A stretch of 64,000 nucleotides of DNA from an uncultured Bacteroidota bacterium (GCA_902793295.1 CADBDA010000010.1:1-64000), one strand, 5' to 3'. Positions 34,362-43,603 are shown, numbered from the stretch's first letter. The notes: generated by a model from the letters alone, not told the origin. A program made the numbers and translations.

Positions 34362-36074
34362 GTGACTTCGTTTCGCATCTTCTTGACAATCGTTCTGACC
34401 CTTCTCGCACAGCCTGCCGCCTGGGCGTGCACCAACCTCATTGTAGGCAAAAAAGCATCGAAGGACGGCAGCGTCATGTGCACCTACAATTGCGACGGCT
34501 TCGGTTTTTCGGGCTCACTGTTCTACAGTCCTGCAGGGCGCCACACACCCGGCGAGCTGATCGCCATCCACGGCTGGGGTCCCTCGCACGAAGGACAGTT
34601 TGTCAAACAGGTGGAATACACCTACAATGTCGTCGGCCTGATGAACGAGCACCAGGTCACCATCGTCGAGACCACTTTCGACGGACGTCTTGAAATGCAG
34701 AACCACGACGGGCTGCTCGACTATTTCAGCCTGATGCGGCTGGCCTTGCAGCGGTCGGCGACGGCTCGCGAAGCCGTCAAATGCATGGCCGAGCTGGTGG
34801 CGGAATACGGCTACAACAGCAGCGGCGAGAGCATCACCGTCTGCGACCCGAATGAGGCTTGGATCATGGAAATCATCGGCAAGGGTCCCGACCGCAAGGG
34901 TGCCGTATGGGTGGCGCTGCGCATCCCCGACGACTGCATCTGCGCCCACGCCAACCTGAGCCGCATTCGCCAGTTCCCGCTGGAGAAGCGCAAGGCGAAG
35001 AAAGGAGAGCGTAAAGCCATCAGCAGCAGGAACCTGCGCTATATAAATGATGCCGAGGTGGAATGCGTCTATGCCGAAGATGTGATTTCGCTGGCACGCG
35101 AAAAGGGCTTCTTCAGCGGACGCGACGAGGAGTTCTCGTTCCGCGACGCCTACTGCCCGATCGACTTTGAGAATGTGCGCTATGCCGACGCCCGCGTGTG
35201 GAGTTTCTTCCGCCATCACAGCGACGATATGGACCAGTACCTGCCCTACATCAACGGCGATTTCGACAAGTGCGACCACCTGCCGCTGTGGATCAAGCCC
35301 AAAGAAAAACTCAGCCTGCGCGATGTGCAGCAAGACATGCGCGACCACTTTGAAGGGACCCCGCTGGACATGACCGCCGACATGACCGCCGGCCCATGGG
35401 GCATGCCCATCCGTCCGCTGCCGATGCACTTCAAAGACAAAGATGGCAACGACTATTACCGCGAACGCCCCATAGCCACACAGCAGAGCGGCTTCACGAT
35501 GACCTGCCAGATGCGCAGCTGGCTGCCCGACGACGTGGGCGGCGTCACATGGTTCAACTGCGACGACGCCGATATGGTGGCCTACGTGCCGCTGTACTGC
35601 TGCATCACACAGGTGCCCGACCCGTTCCGACAGGAGAACAACCCTCGCAACGAATTCAGCTTCGAGTCGGCCTTCTGGATGAACAACTGGGTGGCCAATA
35701 TGGTCTACCCGCGCTATTCGATGATGATCGGCGACCTGCGCCAGGCACAGCGCGAACTGGAGGACTACTACTTTGCCGACCAAGACAGCGTTGAGGCTGC
35801 CATCAAGACAATGACACCCGCCGACCGCAAGGACTATCTGAACCGGAAAAGCATCGCCTATGCCAAACGGATGATGACACGATGGGACCAGCTGGCCAAA
35901 TACCTCATCGTCAAATACAACGACCAAGTGGTACGAAAGGTTGACGACAAAGGAAACTTCCAGCGCTGGGGCTACGAAACGCCCGGCTATGGACAGCCTT
36001 TCATTGACGCCATCGGCACCGCCACAGGCGAAAGATACCGCCTGAAAAAAGTCATCGAACGAAGGGAACGGTAA
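34362..36074 (+). CDS. C69-family dipeptidase
   Basis: A 570-residue exported N-terminal nucleophile hydrolase of peptidase family C69. A signal peptide (IFLTIVLTLLAQPAAWA) ends just before C23 in ACTNLIVGKKASKDGSVM, which would be exposed as the catalytic N-terminal Cys after processing. Later landmarks are the VGLMNEHQV, ESITVCDPNEAWIMEI and WLPDDVGGVTWF segments. Such enzymes cleave dipeptides. The start is GTG; no ATG precedes the signal sequence. It follows the glucan synthase gene after 74 bases with no terminator between, so it may be co-transcribed. A related gene, in the opposite orientation, is at 52599. Confidence 0.88.
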   Translation: MTSFRIFLTIVLTLLAQPAAWACTNLIVGKKASKDGSVMCTYNCDGFGFSGSLFYSPAGRHTPGELIAIHGWGPSHEGQFVKQVEYTYNVVGLMNEHQVTIVETTFDGRLEMQNHDGLLDYFSLMRLALQRSATAREAVKCMAELVAEYGYNSSGESITVCDPNEAWIMEIIGKGPDRKGAVWVALRIPDDCICAHANLSRIRQFPLEKRKAKKGERKAISSRNLRYINDAEVECVYAEDVISLAREKGFFSGRDEEFSFRDAYCPIDFENVRYADARVWSFFRHHSDDMDQYLPYINGDFDKCDHLPLWIKPKEKLSLRDVQQDMRDHFEGTPLDMTADMTAGPWGMPIRPLPMHFKDKDGNDYYRERPIATQQSGFTMTCQMRSWLPDDVGGVTWFNCDDADMVAYVPLYCCITQVPDPFRQENNPRNEFSFESAFWMNNWVANMVYPRYSMMIGDLRQAQRELEDYYFADQDSVEAAIKTMTPADRKDYLNRKSIAYAKRMMTRWDQLAKYLIVKYNDQVVRKVDDKGNFQRWGYETPGYGQPFIDAIGTATGERYRLKKVIERRER

Positions 36075-36100
36075 CGGTCAAACCAAATGGCCGTTAGCAG

Positions 36101-36134
36101 AATAGCTGCCAAACGAATAGCTGCCAAACGAATA
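36101..36134. repeat. Short direct repeat AATAGCTGCCAAACG, two copies
   Basis: Two abutting 15-base copies followed by a third partial copy (AATAAC). Placed between the dipeptidase stop and its terminator. No function is suggested. Confidence 0.6.
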
Positions 36135-36136
36135 AC

Positions 36137-36169
36137 AAAAAAAGGCTCCATTGCGATGGAGTCTTTTTT
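36137..36169. terminator. Bidirectional terminator
   Basis: A stem AGGCTCCAT/ATGGAGTCT with one G-T pair and a TGCG loop, with A-run and T-run on either side. Separates the dipeptidase gene from the convergent carbonic anhydrase gene. Confidence 0.8.
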
Positions 36170-36241
36170 ATATCTGTGGTATCGGAGCGATGCCTGTCGG
36201 AATGACGAAGGCAGCAAACAAAACCTCTATGACCTACGCCG

Positions 36242-36787
36242 TCAACAAGCCACCTCGTTGAGCAGACCTGTTTCGGAGTCGATGATGAAGCCACGCACGA
36301 TGACATCGTTCGGCACGAGGGGATGTGTGCGGATGGTTTGTACCGTGGTGCGGACCGACTCCTCGGTATCCTTGAAGCCTTCCAACCAGTGGTTGAGGTC
36401 GATGCCACATTTACGGATGGTGTCGAGAGTGTGGTCGGTGATACCTCTAGCCCGCATCTGGTCGTGGAAGTGGTCGAAGCTCATGTGGCAGGCGCCGCAA
36501 TGGGAGTGCGCCACCACCATTATATTGTCCACGCCGAGTTCGTAGATGGCCACGATCAGGCTGCGGATGGCGGAGTCGAAGGGAGTGATGACCAAGCCTC
36601 CGGCATTCTTGATGATCTTGGCATCGCCGTTGCGCAACCCGAGGGCGGCAGGAAGCAGCTCGGTGAGGCGTGTGTCCATGCAGGACAGCACGGCAAGTTT
36701 TTTGTCGGGGTACTTGTCGGTGACGTATCGTTCGTAGCCCCGCTCGGCCACAAACTGCTTGTTGTACTCCAGTATCTTGTCTATCAT
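36242..36787 (-). CDS. Beta-class carbonic anhydrase
   Basis: A 181-residue cytosolic enzyme that interconverts CO2 and bicarbonate. Zinc ligands of the beta class are in place: C36 in LSCMDTRL with D38 and R40 (the Asp-Arg dyad), and H94 and C97 in AHSHCGAC. The size and short C-terminus suggest the small bacterial clade. The ATG at 36787 starts 14 bases after folE ends on the same strand; the upstream extension of the frame only shadows folE. Both products are zinc enzymes and form a probable two-gene operon. Confidence 0.93.
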   Translation of the reverse strand: MIDKILEYNKQFVAERGYERYVTDKYPDKKLAVLSCMDTRLTELLPAALGLRNGDAKIIKNAGGLVITPFDSAIRSLIVAIYELGVDNIMVVAHSHCGACHMSFDHFHDQMRARGITDHTLDTIRKCGIDLNHWLEGFKDTEESVRTTVQTIRTHPLVPNDVIVRGFIIDSETGLLNEVAC

Positions 36788-36801
36788 AAGGAAAAGGGTG
36801 T

Positions 36802-37407
36802 TTAGTGGAGGTTCACACCGATGATGTGCATGAATTCCTCGCGTGTTTTGGGGTCCTTCATGAAGGCACCGGTGAAGTCGGAGGTGGTGGTGACGGAGTT
36901 CTGCTTCTGGACACCTCGCATCGACATGCACATGTGCTGCGCTTCGATGACAACGGCAACGCCCAGCGGCTGGAGGGTGTTCTGTATGCAGTCCTTGATC
37001 TGCTTGGTGAGCCGCTCCTGTACCTGCAGGCGACGGGCATAGGCGTCAACCACACGCGGAATCTTGGAAAGGCCGACGATGGTGCCGTTGGGGATATAGG
37101 CCACGTGGGCCTTGCCGACGAAGGGCACCATGTGGTGTTCGCACAGCGAGTAGAGCTCGATGTCCTTGACGACAACCATCTGGCGATAGTCCTCGTGGAA
37201 CATGGCAGAACGGAGTATCTCTTCGGGGTCAAGGTCGTAGCCCGAAGTGAAGAAAAGCATGGCCTTGGCGATGCGTTCGGGGCTCTTCAGGAGCCCTTCG
37301 CGCGAGGGGTCCTCGCCCAAAAGGCGGATGATTTCTTTGTAGTGCGTACCCAGTTCGGCCACGCAGGCTTCGTCGTACTTGTCTATTTTGAGGTAACCTT
37401 TTTCCAT
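36802..37407 (-). CDS. folE: GTP cyclohydrolase I
   Basis: Converts GTP to 7,8-dihydroneopterin triphosphate, the first step of tetrahydrofolate (and queuosine) synthesis. The 201-residue product has zinc ligands C89 and H92 in LCEHHMVPF and C160 in QHMCMSMRG, plus the catalytic stretch VGLSKIPR. Length is usual. The gene is followed after 14 bases by the beta carbonic anhydrase gene. A hairpin element at 37437-37485 lies 30 bases before its start. Confidence 0.96.
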   Translation of the reverse strand: MEKGYLKIDKYDEACVAELGTHYKEIIRLLGEDPSREGLLKSPERIAKAMLFFTSGYDLDPEEILRSAMFHEDYRQMVVVKDIELYSLCEHHMVPFVGKAHVAYIPNGTIVGLSKIPRVVDAYARRLQVQERLTKQIKDCIQNTLQPLGVAVVIEAQHMCMSMRGVQKQNSVTTTSDFTGAFMKDPKTREEFMHIIGVNLH

Positions 37408-37436
37408 TGTTTGATTGTTGATTTATTTATTTTGAT

Positions 37437-37485
37437 ATCCCCTTCCGGGGCCTGTCTTTATTTTCTCCCGCTTGTGGCGGTAATC
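37437..37485 (-). repeat. Intergenic double-hairpin element, copy A
   Basis: Contains ATCCCCTTCCGGGG (a short hairpin) and, 13 bases on, TCTCCCGC with GCGGTAATC. A related element is at 39407-39457. Each lies about 27-30 bases upstream of a minus-strand gene (folE here). Confidence 0.55.
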
Positions 37486-37521
37486 AGTTTTTGGACATGA
37501 TAATTCCCCATTCACTTCGGC

Positions 37522-38730
37522 TCACTCCACTTGGAGCAGAAGTCCCTTGAGGTATTCGCCCTCGGGGTGGAAGATGCTGACGGGGTGGTCGACGGCATGG
37601 GGCAGCTGACGGACAATGCGCACGCGACGGCGGGCATTGGCGGCGGCGGTGAAGACCATGGTCTGGAAGTCGTCCTTCGACACCGCTTGCGAACAGCTGA
37701 AGGTCATAAGGAAACCGCCGCTTTGCAGCTGCTCGATGGCACGCTGGTTGATGGCGCGGTAGCCGCGCAGGCCTTGTTGCAGCGAGCGGTGGTTCTTGGC
37801 AAAGGCGGGGGGGTCGAGGATGATGAAGTCGAAGCGGTTGTCGACAGAAGCCATATAGGGGAGCGCATCGGCCACCACACCGCGGTGGTTGGCCTCGGTC
37901 CCGAAATTGAGTTGCACATTGCGGTTGCAGCACTCGATGGCGCGCTTGGAGATGTCGACCGTCTCCACATAGGCGGCGCCGCCGCGCAACGCAGCAAGCG
38001 AGAAGCCGCCGGTGTATCCGAAACAGTTGAGCAGACGGCGGTTGCGGGCCAGCGTCTGGACCAGGTGACGGTTCTCGCGCTGGTCGATGAAGAAACCGGT
38101 CTTCTGCCCTTCAAAGAAATTGACAATGAGCCGGATGCCATTTTCAAGCACCTCGTGTTCGTCCAGTTCGTCGCCCCAAACAAAGCGGTCGTCGACGTGC
38201 GAAACGTCAGAACGATCGTGCAATTTGCGGGCGGGCAGCGTGGCGCTACTCTTGTCGAACACGGAGCGGATGCCGTAAGGGGCAAGCAATTCGGCAAAGA
38301 GGCGGGCGAACAAGGGGAATTGGCGGTGCATGCCCTCGCTATGCGCTTGCAGCACAAGCACGCCGTTGTACCAGTCGGCCACCAGTCCGGGCAGTCCGTC
38401 GCCCTCGGCATGGACTAGGCGGAAGACATTGGTGGCGCTGTCGGCGAAGAGCCCCAAGCTGGCACGGTAGTCGACCGCCGACTGGAGCCGCCGGCGGAAA
38501 AAGTCGTCGTCGACCTCAGGACTGTCGAAAGAGAGGATCTTGCAGATGATGCTTTCGGGCTGGTAGTGGCCTGTGGCCAACCAGTGGCCGCCGGCGTCGC
38601 AGACATCCACGAGGTCGCCCTCTGCTGGCGTCCCCTCAACGCGGCGAACGGCACCCGAAAAAAGCCAGGGATGGCGGCGAAGGAGCGACTTCTCCTTGCC
38701 CGGTGCGAGAATGAGCTGGGGGCGGTTCAT
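37522..38730 (-). CDS. RlmI-like class I SAM-dependent rRNA methyltransferase
   Basis: A 402-residue protein with an N-terminal PUA-like domain (LAPGKEKSLLRRHPWLFSGAV) and a C-terminal Rossmann methyltransferase: NCFGYTGGFSLAAL binds SAM, DISKRAIE follows, and ILDPPAFAK is the catalytic motif near residue 300. It corresponds to the RlmI family that methylates C5 of a cytosine in 23S rRNA; the exact site here is unproven. Its start codon overlaps the rpe stop (ATGA at 38727-38730), so the two are translationally coupled. Confidence 0.88.
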   Translation of the reverse strand: MNRPQLILAPGKEKSLLRRHPWLFSGAVRRVEGTPAEGDLVDVCDAGGHWLATGHYQPESIICKILSFDSPEVDDDFFRRRLQSAVDYRASLGLFADSATNVFRLVHAEGDGLPGLVADWYNGVLVLQAHSEGMHRQFPLFARLFAELLAPYGIRSVFDKSSATLPARKLHDRSDVSHVDDRFVWGDELDEHEVLENGIRLIVNFFEGQKTGFFIDQRENRHLVQTLARNRRLLNCFGYTGGFSLAALRGGAAYVETVDISKRAIECCNRNVQLNFGTEANHRGVVADALPYMASVDNRFDFIILDPPAFAKNHRSLQQGLRGYRAINQRAIEQLQSGGFLMTFSCSQAVSKDDFQTMVFTAAANARRRVRIVRQLPHAVDHPVSIFHPEGEYLKGLLLQVE

Positions 38731-39380
38731 TGTTTGAGCGCTATGATGGTCTGTTGGGGATCAGGCGATTTGAACACGGCGCTGCCGGCCACGAGGACAT
38801 CGGCACCGGCCTCGACCAGCTGGTGGGCGTTGTCGGTGGTGACGCCGCCGTCGACCTCGATGAGACAGTGGGGGTTCTTGCGGTCAAGGAGCGCACGCAG
38901 CTGACGCACCTTCTCAAAGGTGTTGTCAATAAACTTCTGTCCGCCGAAACCGGGGTTGACCGACATGAGGAGCACCAAGTCGCAGATCTGGACCGTGTCC
39001 TCGAGCAGCGAAACCGGCGAGTGGGGGTTGAGCACCACGCCGGCCTTGAGACCCGCATCCTTGATGGCGTGGAGCGTGCGGTCCAGATGGGTGCACGCCT
39101 CGTAGTGGACGGTGATGATGTCGGCACCGGCATCACGGAAATCGTTGATATAGCGGCCGGGGTCCATAATCATCAGATGGACGTCGAGGGGTTTGCGGGC
39201 ATGTTTTTTGATATGTTTGACAATGGGTTGACCGAAACTGATATTGGGCACGAAAATGCCGTCCATGACATCCACATGCAGCCAGTCGCACTGGCTTTGG
39301 TTGAGCATTTCGATGTCGCGCTGCAGATTGCCGAAATCGGCAGAGAGCAATGATGGAGAGATGAGAGGCAGTTTGGACAT
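38727..39380 (-). CDS. rpe: Ribulose-phosphate 3-epimerase
   Basis: Interconverts ribulose 5-phosphate and xylulose 5-phosphate in the pentose phosphate pathway. The 217-residue TIM barrel shows SPSLLSADF, HVDVMDGIFVPN (metal His and Asp), HLMI, MSVNPGFGGQ and EVDGGV, all family signatures. The frame extends upstream but ATG at 39380 gives the usual N-terminus MSKLPLISPSLLSAD. Couples to the methyltransferase gene by overlap; a double-hairpin element precedes it. Confidence 0.96.
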   Translation of the reverse strand: MSKLPLISPSLLSADFGNLQRDIEMLNQSQCDWLHVDVMDGIFVPNISFGQPIVKHIKKHARKPLDVHLMIMDPGRYINDFRDAGADIITVHYEACTHLDRTLHAIKDAGLKAGVVLNPHSPVSLLEDTVQICDLVLLMSVNPGFGGQKFIDNTFEKVRQLRALLDRKNPHCLIEVDGGVTTDNAHQLVEAGADVLVAGSAVFKSPDPQQTIIALKQ

Positions 39381-39406
39381 TTTTATTTCTATTTTTGTGG
39401 TTTGAA

Positions 39407-39457
39407 ATCCCCCTTCAGGGGGCTTTTTCATGTTATCTCCCGCCAGCAGCGGCAATC
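39407..39457 (-). repeat. Intergenic double-hairpin element, copy B
   Basis: ATCCCCCTTCAGGGGGCTTTTT followed by TCTCCCGC with GCGGCAATC. It shares layout and much sequence with copy A at 37437-37485. On the plus strand the first hairpin runs into T; on the minus strand the element lies 27 bases before rpe. Confidence 0.55.
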
Positions 39458-39524
39458 TGTCGATCTATACTTTGGGTGCAGGGGGAGTTAGGCAACGATA
39501 AAAAATAAGCTGTTACTTTATTGG

Positions 39525-40418
39525 TTACAATTTGATTTTCTCGAAGTTGCGACCGTAGACGCCCTGAGTTTTGGAGACAGAGACAAAAGCGTTGTCGTCG
39601 ATACGGTGGATAACCTGCATGACGTTGGGCTTGTCGGTTTTGTGGGCCATAACGATCAGCACCTTCTGAGGCTGGTGGGAGAAGCCACCTTCACCGTCGA
39701 GGAGGGTCACTCCGCGACCGATTTCACGGGTGATGGCGTCACCAATTTCCTTGTTGCGGGACGAGAAGACCATGATCTGATAGGACTGCTTGTTGCCGTC
39801 AAGGACCATGTCGAGCACATAGGTCATGGTGACCATGACGATGTAACCGTAGACGACATTGGTGATTTCGTGGGAGACGAAGTAGGAGCTGCCGATGATG
39901 AAGATATCCAGGTACATGATCACCTTGCCCGGCGAGATGTTGTAGAACTTGGAGAGGATGAGGGCGATGATGTCGGTGCCGCCGCTGTTGCCGCCCATGG
40001 AGAAGGTGAGGCCGATGCCGCCGCCGCAGAGAGCGCCGCCGATGATGGCGCACATGAAGGGGTCAAAGGCCATCGAGCCCTCCTTGAGGAAAAGTCGCTC
40101 GACATGCAGACCCTGCTGCCACAAGATGAAGAAGAGCGACGACATGACGATGCCATAAATGGTGTTGGCCCCGAACTTGGAGCCCAGCACCTTGAAGCCG
40201 ATGGCCAGCAGGATGCCGTTGATGATGAAATTGAGCACACCGATAGGCAGAGGGATGCCCGCGGCGATGTTCAGCACCGACGAGATACCGCTGACGCCGC
40301 CACCGACGATTTCGGCCGGAAGCATGAATGCCGACCAGGCGAAGGTGTAGACAGCGATGCCAAAGGTGATGACGACATAAGAAAGAATGAGTTTGGATTT
40401 TTTTTGAAAGATATGCAT
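39525..40418 (-). CDS. YitT-family membrane protein
   Basis: A 297-residue inner-membrane protein with five or six hydrophobic segments in the first 200 residues (YVVITFGIAVYTFAW, GVLNFIINGILLAIGF, MSSLFFILWQ, GLTFSMGGNSGGTDIIALIL, VVYGYIVMVTMTYVLDMVL) and a C-terminal DUF2179 soluble domain (ITREIGRGVTLLDGEGGFS, RIDDNAFVSVSKTQGVYGRNF). The family is widespread; the transported or sensed ligand is unknown. Length matches family. Confidence 0.88.
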   Translation of the reverse strand: MHIFQKKSKLILSYVVITFGIAVYTFAWSAFMLPAEIVGGGVSGISSVLNIAAGIPLPIGVLNFIINGILLAIGFKVLGSKFGANTIYGIVMSSLFFILWQQGLHVERLFLKEGSMAFDPFMCAIIGGALCGGGIGLTFSMGGNSGGTDIIALILSKFYNISPGKVIMYLDIFIIGSSYFVSHEITNVVYGYIVMVTMTYVLDMVLDGNKQSYQIMVFSSRNKEIGDAITREIGRGVTLLDGEGGFSHQPQKVLIVMAHKTDKPNVMQVIHRIDDNAFVSVSKTQGVYGRNFEKIKL

Positions 40419-40520
40419 GATGATGATAATTATGCTATTTGTTGACGATATTTATCCCAATTGATGACGAATTATGTTCTGGCGGAAAGCTATTTTTGAA
40501 AGTAAAAAAATATATTTTGA

Positions 40521-41216
40521 TTATTGAATCTCAGGTGAAGTCAACTCTTTTTTTTTGGAATAGTCGCGGGCGCCAAAAATGGACGATCCGATACGGACAA
40601 GGGTGGCCCCCTCATGGATGGCGATAGGATAGTCGCCGCTCATGCCCATGGAGAGTTCGCAAAATTCGGGGCGACCAGCGAAGAGTGACGATTTCAGCTG
40701 GTCAAAGATCTCCTTCAGTCGGCGGAATTCGCCGCGCACCTGATCCTTGTCGTCGGTCTGGGTGGCCATACCCATCACACCACAGATGCGCACATGCGGC
40801 AACGGCAGCGTCACCTGCTGCAGCTGCGGCAGCTCGTCGATGGTGAATCCGAATTTGGTGGACTCCTGCGCCACATGGAATTGCAACAGCACATCGACCA
40901 CCCGATCCACCTTGGCGGCAGCATGTTCGACAGCCAGCAGATGCTCGACCGAGTCTACTCCATGAATCATCGACACAAAAGAGATGTAGTATTTCAGCTG
41001 CTTGGGTTGCAGATGTCCGATGAAATGCCACTGGACATCATCTGGCATAAGCGGCTGTTTGTCTCGCAATTCGGTGGCATAATTCTCACCGAAGAGTCGC
41101 TGTCCGGCATCGTAGGCTTCGCGGAGCATCTCGACAGGCTTGGTCTTGGAGACCGCAATGAGCCTGACCGACGGGGGCAACGTGCGCGTGATTTGTTCTA
41201 TTTGTTCTTTTATCAT
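40521..41216 (-). CDS. YggS/PLPBP-family PLP homeostasis protein
   Basis: A 231-residue alanine-racemase-fold protein that binds pyridoxal phosphate but has no known catalysis; it balances PLP supply. The PLP Lys is K24 in AVSKTKP. FGENYATELRDK, WHFIGHLQ and MGMSGDYPIAI with VRIGSSIFGARDY are the standard family blocks. No cell-division genes are next to it here, unlike in many Gram-positives. It diverges from topB. Confidence 0.93.
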   Translation of the reverse strand: MIKEQIEQITRTLPPSVRLIAVSKTKPVEMLREAYDAGQRLFGENYATELRDKQPLMPDDVQWHFIGHLQPKQLKYYISFVSMIHGVDSVEHLLAVEHAAAKVDRVVDVLLQFHVAQESTKFGFTIDELPQLQQVTLPLPHVRICGVMGMATQTDDKDQVRGEFRRLKEIFDQLKSSLFAGRPEFCELSMGMSGDYPIAIHEGATLVRIGSSIFGARDYSKKKELTSPEIQ

Positions 41217-41313
41217 TTATCTATGTATTTAATATTTTATAACGCACACCATGCGTTAATATTTTTCACGACACAATATTTTTTAGCGGAAAGCGTTTAA
41301 AAATTTGTTTTTT

Positions 41314-41353
41314 GAAATCCGGAATCCAAGTACAAGTTTGGATTTCGAATTTC
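41314..41353. repeat. Inverted repeat in the topB leader
   Basis: GAAATCCGGAATCCAA (from 41314) can pair with TTTGGATTTCGAATTTC (to 41353) over about 17 positions with three imperfect pairs and a short loop. No T-run follows on the plus strand. It sits directly beside the methyltransferase-like fragment at 41360-41400. Confidence 0.5.
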
Positions 41354-41359
41354 GGGAAG

Positions 41360-41400
41360 TCAATCCACTTGAAGCAGGAGCCCTTTCGGGTAGAACCAAC
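41360..41400 (-). pseudogene. Possible 3' remnant of a second RlmI-like methyltransferase gene
   Basis: On the minus strand the last codons read WFYPKGLLLQVD then TGA, which mirrors the C-terminal EYLKGLLLQVE of the methyltransferase at 37522. The nucleotide match (41364-41392 with 37526-37554) is 23 of 29 bases. Further upstream on that strand the frame enters topB and the similarity stops. It may be a leftover of a duplicated or replaced gene, or chance. Confidence 0.35.
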
Positions 41401-41412
41401 AACACTCACGAC

Positions 41413-43446
41413 ATGATAGTCTGCATAGCCGAAAAGCCCAGTGTGGCAAGAGACATAGCGAAAGTGCTGGGTGCCAACAGCGCCCACGACGGATACATGG
41501 AAGGCAACGGATACCAGGTGACCTGGACCTACGGCCATCTGTGCACCCTCAAGGAACCGCACGACTACAGCGAGATGTGGAAACCCTGGTCGCTGAGCCG
41601 ACTGCCCATAATACCCCAACGTTTTGGCATCAAGCTGATTGACAACAAGACCTACGAGAAGCAATTCCACATCATCGAAGGGTTAATGCAAAAGGCCGAC
41701 GGAATCGTCAACTGCGGCGATGCCGGCCAGGAGGGCGAACTGATACAGCGGTGGGTGATGCAGAAGGCGGCGGCAAAATGTCCGGTGCAGCGCCTATGGA
41801 TCTCGTCGCTGACCGAGCAGTCGATCCGCGAAGGCTTCCAAACGCTGAAGCCCCAGGACGACTATCAGTCGCTGTACGAAGCCGGACTTTGCAGAGCCAT
41901 AGGCGACTGGCTGCTAGGCATGAACGCCACCCGGCTCTACACCCTCAAATACCGCACCGAGCGCGGACAGGTGCTGAGCATCGGAAGGGTGCAGACCCCC
42001 ACCCTGGCGCTGATCGTCAACCGGCACCAAGAGATACAGAACTTCACCCCCGAGCAGTACTGGGTGCTTTCCACCATCTATCGCGACACCCTCTTCACCT
42101 TGCAGGGCGACAGCGACGAGGAAACCGACGAACCAGCCGCCGACAGCGGGGAACGTAAGCCCGAAAAAAAGCTGCGCGGTCGCATCACCGACGCCGAAGA
42201 GGGCAAACGGGCACTGGCCGCCATCGAAGGACGCGAATTTGAGGTGACCGGAATAGGCCGCAAAAGCGGCAACGAAAGCGCCCCCCGCCTTTTCGACCTC
42301 ACCAGCCTGCAGGTGGAATGCAACAAAAAGTTCAGTTTCTCGGCCGACGAGACACTGAAATACATTCAAAGCCTTTACGAGAAGAAACTGACCACCTATC
42401 CGCGTGTCGACACCACCTTCCTGAGCGAGGACATCTACCCCAAATGTCCCACCATTCTCCGCGGACTGCTGCCCTATGCCACCCTGACAGCACCGCTGCT
42501 GGCCAAAACACTGCCCAAAAGCAAGAAGGTGTTCGACAACAGCAAGGTGACCGACCACCACGCCATCATCCCCACAGGCGTGAACCCCAGCAACGGCGAC
42601 CTCACCCTGAACGAGAAACGGGTGTTCGACCTGGTGGCCCGTCACTTCATTGCCGTCTTCTATCCCGACTGCAAGGTGGCCACCACCACGGTGACCGGCA
42701 AGGTGGAATGTGAGCCCGAACCCGGCAAGAAGCGGGGCGAGAAGCTGCAATTCAAGGCCACCGGCAAACAGATAACCGACCCCGGATGGAGGGTCTGCTT
42801 CGGCAAATGGGTCGAAACCGACGGCAGCTGGCACCCCGAGAAGAAGAACAACGGCGAGGAGGAGGATGAGAAAAAAGAGGATGTGAAGATGCTGCCCGCC
42901 TTCGTCAAAGGGGAACACGGGCCCCACACCCCCACCCTGTCCGAGAAATGGACCACACCCCCCAAACCCTACACCGAGGCCACCCTGCTGCGCGCCATGG
43001 AGACCGCCGGACGCTTTGTGGATAACGACGAACTGCGCGACGCACTGAAAGAGAACGGCATAGGACGTCCGTCGACCCGTGCAGCCATCATCGAGACCCT
43101 CTTCAAGCGCGGCTACATCCGCAAAGCCCGCAAGGCGCTCTACCCCACCGAGACTGGCATCAGCCTGATCGGCATCATTCACGAAGAGCTGCTGAAAAGC
43201 GCCGAACTGACGGGCCAATGGGAGAAAAAGCTGCGCGAAATAGAAGCGCACAAATACGACGCCCGACAATTCATTGAAGAATTGAAGCAGATGGTGACAC
43301 AGATTGTGGCCGAGGTGATGCGCGACAACAGCAGCCGCATTGCCGCAACGGCGACAACAACTGCTGCATCCCCTTCACCAAAAGAGCAGGATTCCTCTGC
43401 AAAAGAACAGACCACCTCAACAAAGGAACAGGCCTCTTCGAATTGA
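41413..43446 (+). CDS. topB: Type IA DNA topoisomerase (topoisomerase III-like)
   Basis: A 677-residue enzyme that relaxes or decatenates DNA by passing single strands. The TOPRIM domain opens with CIAEKPSVARDIA; the catalytic Tyr is Y329 in TTYPRVDT, and SIGRVQTPTL and GRPSTRAAIIETLFKRGYI are typical core motifs. The usual D-x-D-R-E-G-E of TOPRIM is DAGQEGE (103-109), a form common in Bacteroidetes TopB. The last 25 residues are low-complexity repeats of KEQ. The ATG at 41413 gives the normal N-terminus MIVCIAEKPS. Confidence 0.93.
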   Translation: MIVCIAEKPSVARDIAKVLGANSAHDGYMEGNGYQVTWTYGHLCTLKEPHDYSEMWKPWSLSRLPIIPQRFGIKLIDNKTYEKQFHIIEGLMQKADGIVNCGDAGQEGELIQRWVMQKAAAKCPVQRLWISSLTEQSIREGFQTLKPQDDYQSLYEAGLCRAIGDWLLGMNATRLYTLKYRTERGQVLSIGRVQTPTLALIVNRHQEIQNFTPEQYWVLSTIYRDTLFTLQGDSDEETDEPAADSGERKPEKKLRGRITDAEEGKRALAAIEGREFEVTGIGRKSGNESAPRLFDLTSLQVECNKKFSFSADETLKYIQSLYEKKLTTYPRVDTTFLSEDIYPKCPTILRGLLPYATLTAPLLAKTLPKSKKVFDNSKVTDHHAIIPTGVNPSNGDLTLNEKRVFDLVARHFIAVFYPDCKVATTTVTGKVECEPEPGKKRGEKLQFKATGKQITDPGWRVCFGKWVETDGSWHPEKKNNGEEEDEKKEDVKMLPAFVKGEHGPHTPTLSEKWTTPPKPYTEATLLRAMETAGRFVDNDELRDALKENGIGRPSTRAAIIETLFKRGYIRKARKALYPTETGISLIGIIHEELLKSAELTGQWEKKLREIEAHKYDARQFIEELKQMVTQIVAEVMRDNSSRIAATATTTAASPSPKEQDSSAKEQTTSTKEQASSN

Positions 43447-43544
43447 CCTCACAGATTTTGCCCGAAGCGATGCTTCTCCAATGTCAGGTTGTGACGACTG
43501 ACACTGACAGCCAACAGGCTGCTGCACCCTTTTCCTCCGACCAT

Positions 43545-43583
43545 AAAAAAAAGGTGCTGTCCAAGCCATTCGGACAGCACCTT
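43545..43583 (-). terminator. Terminator of the pseudouridine synthase gene
   Basis: On the minus strand a 12-bp stem (43551-43562 with 43572-43583) runs into T. Lies 21 bases after the stop. Confidence 0.9.
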
Positions 43584-43603
43584 AATATGCAGTCAATTAT
43601 TCA

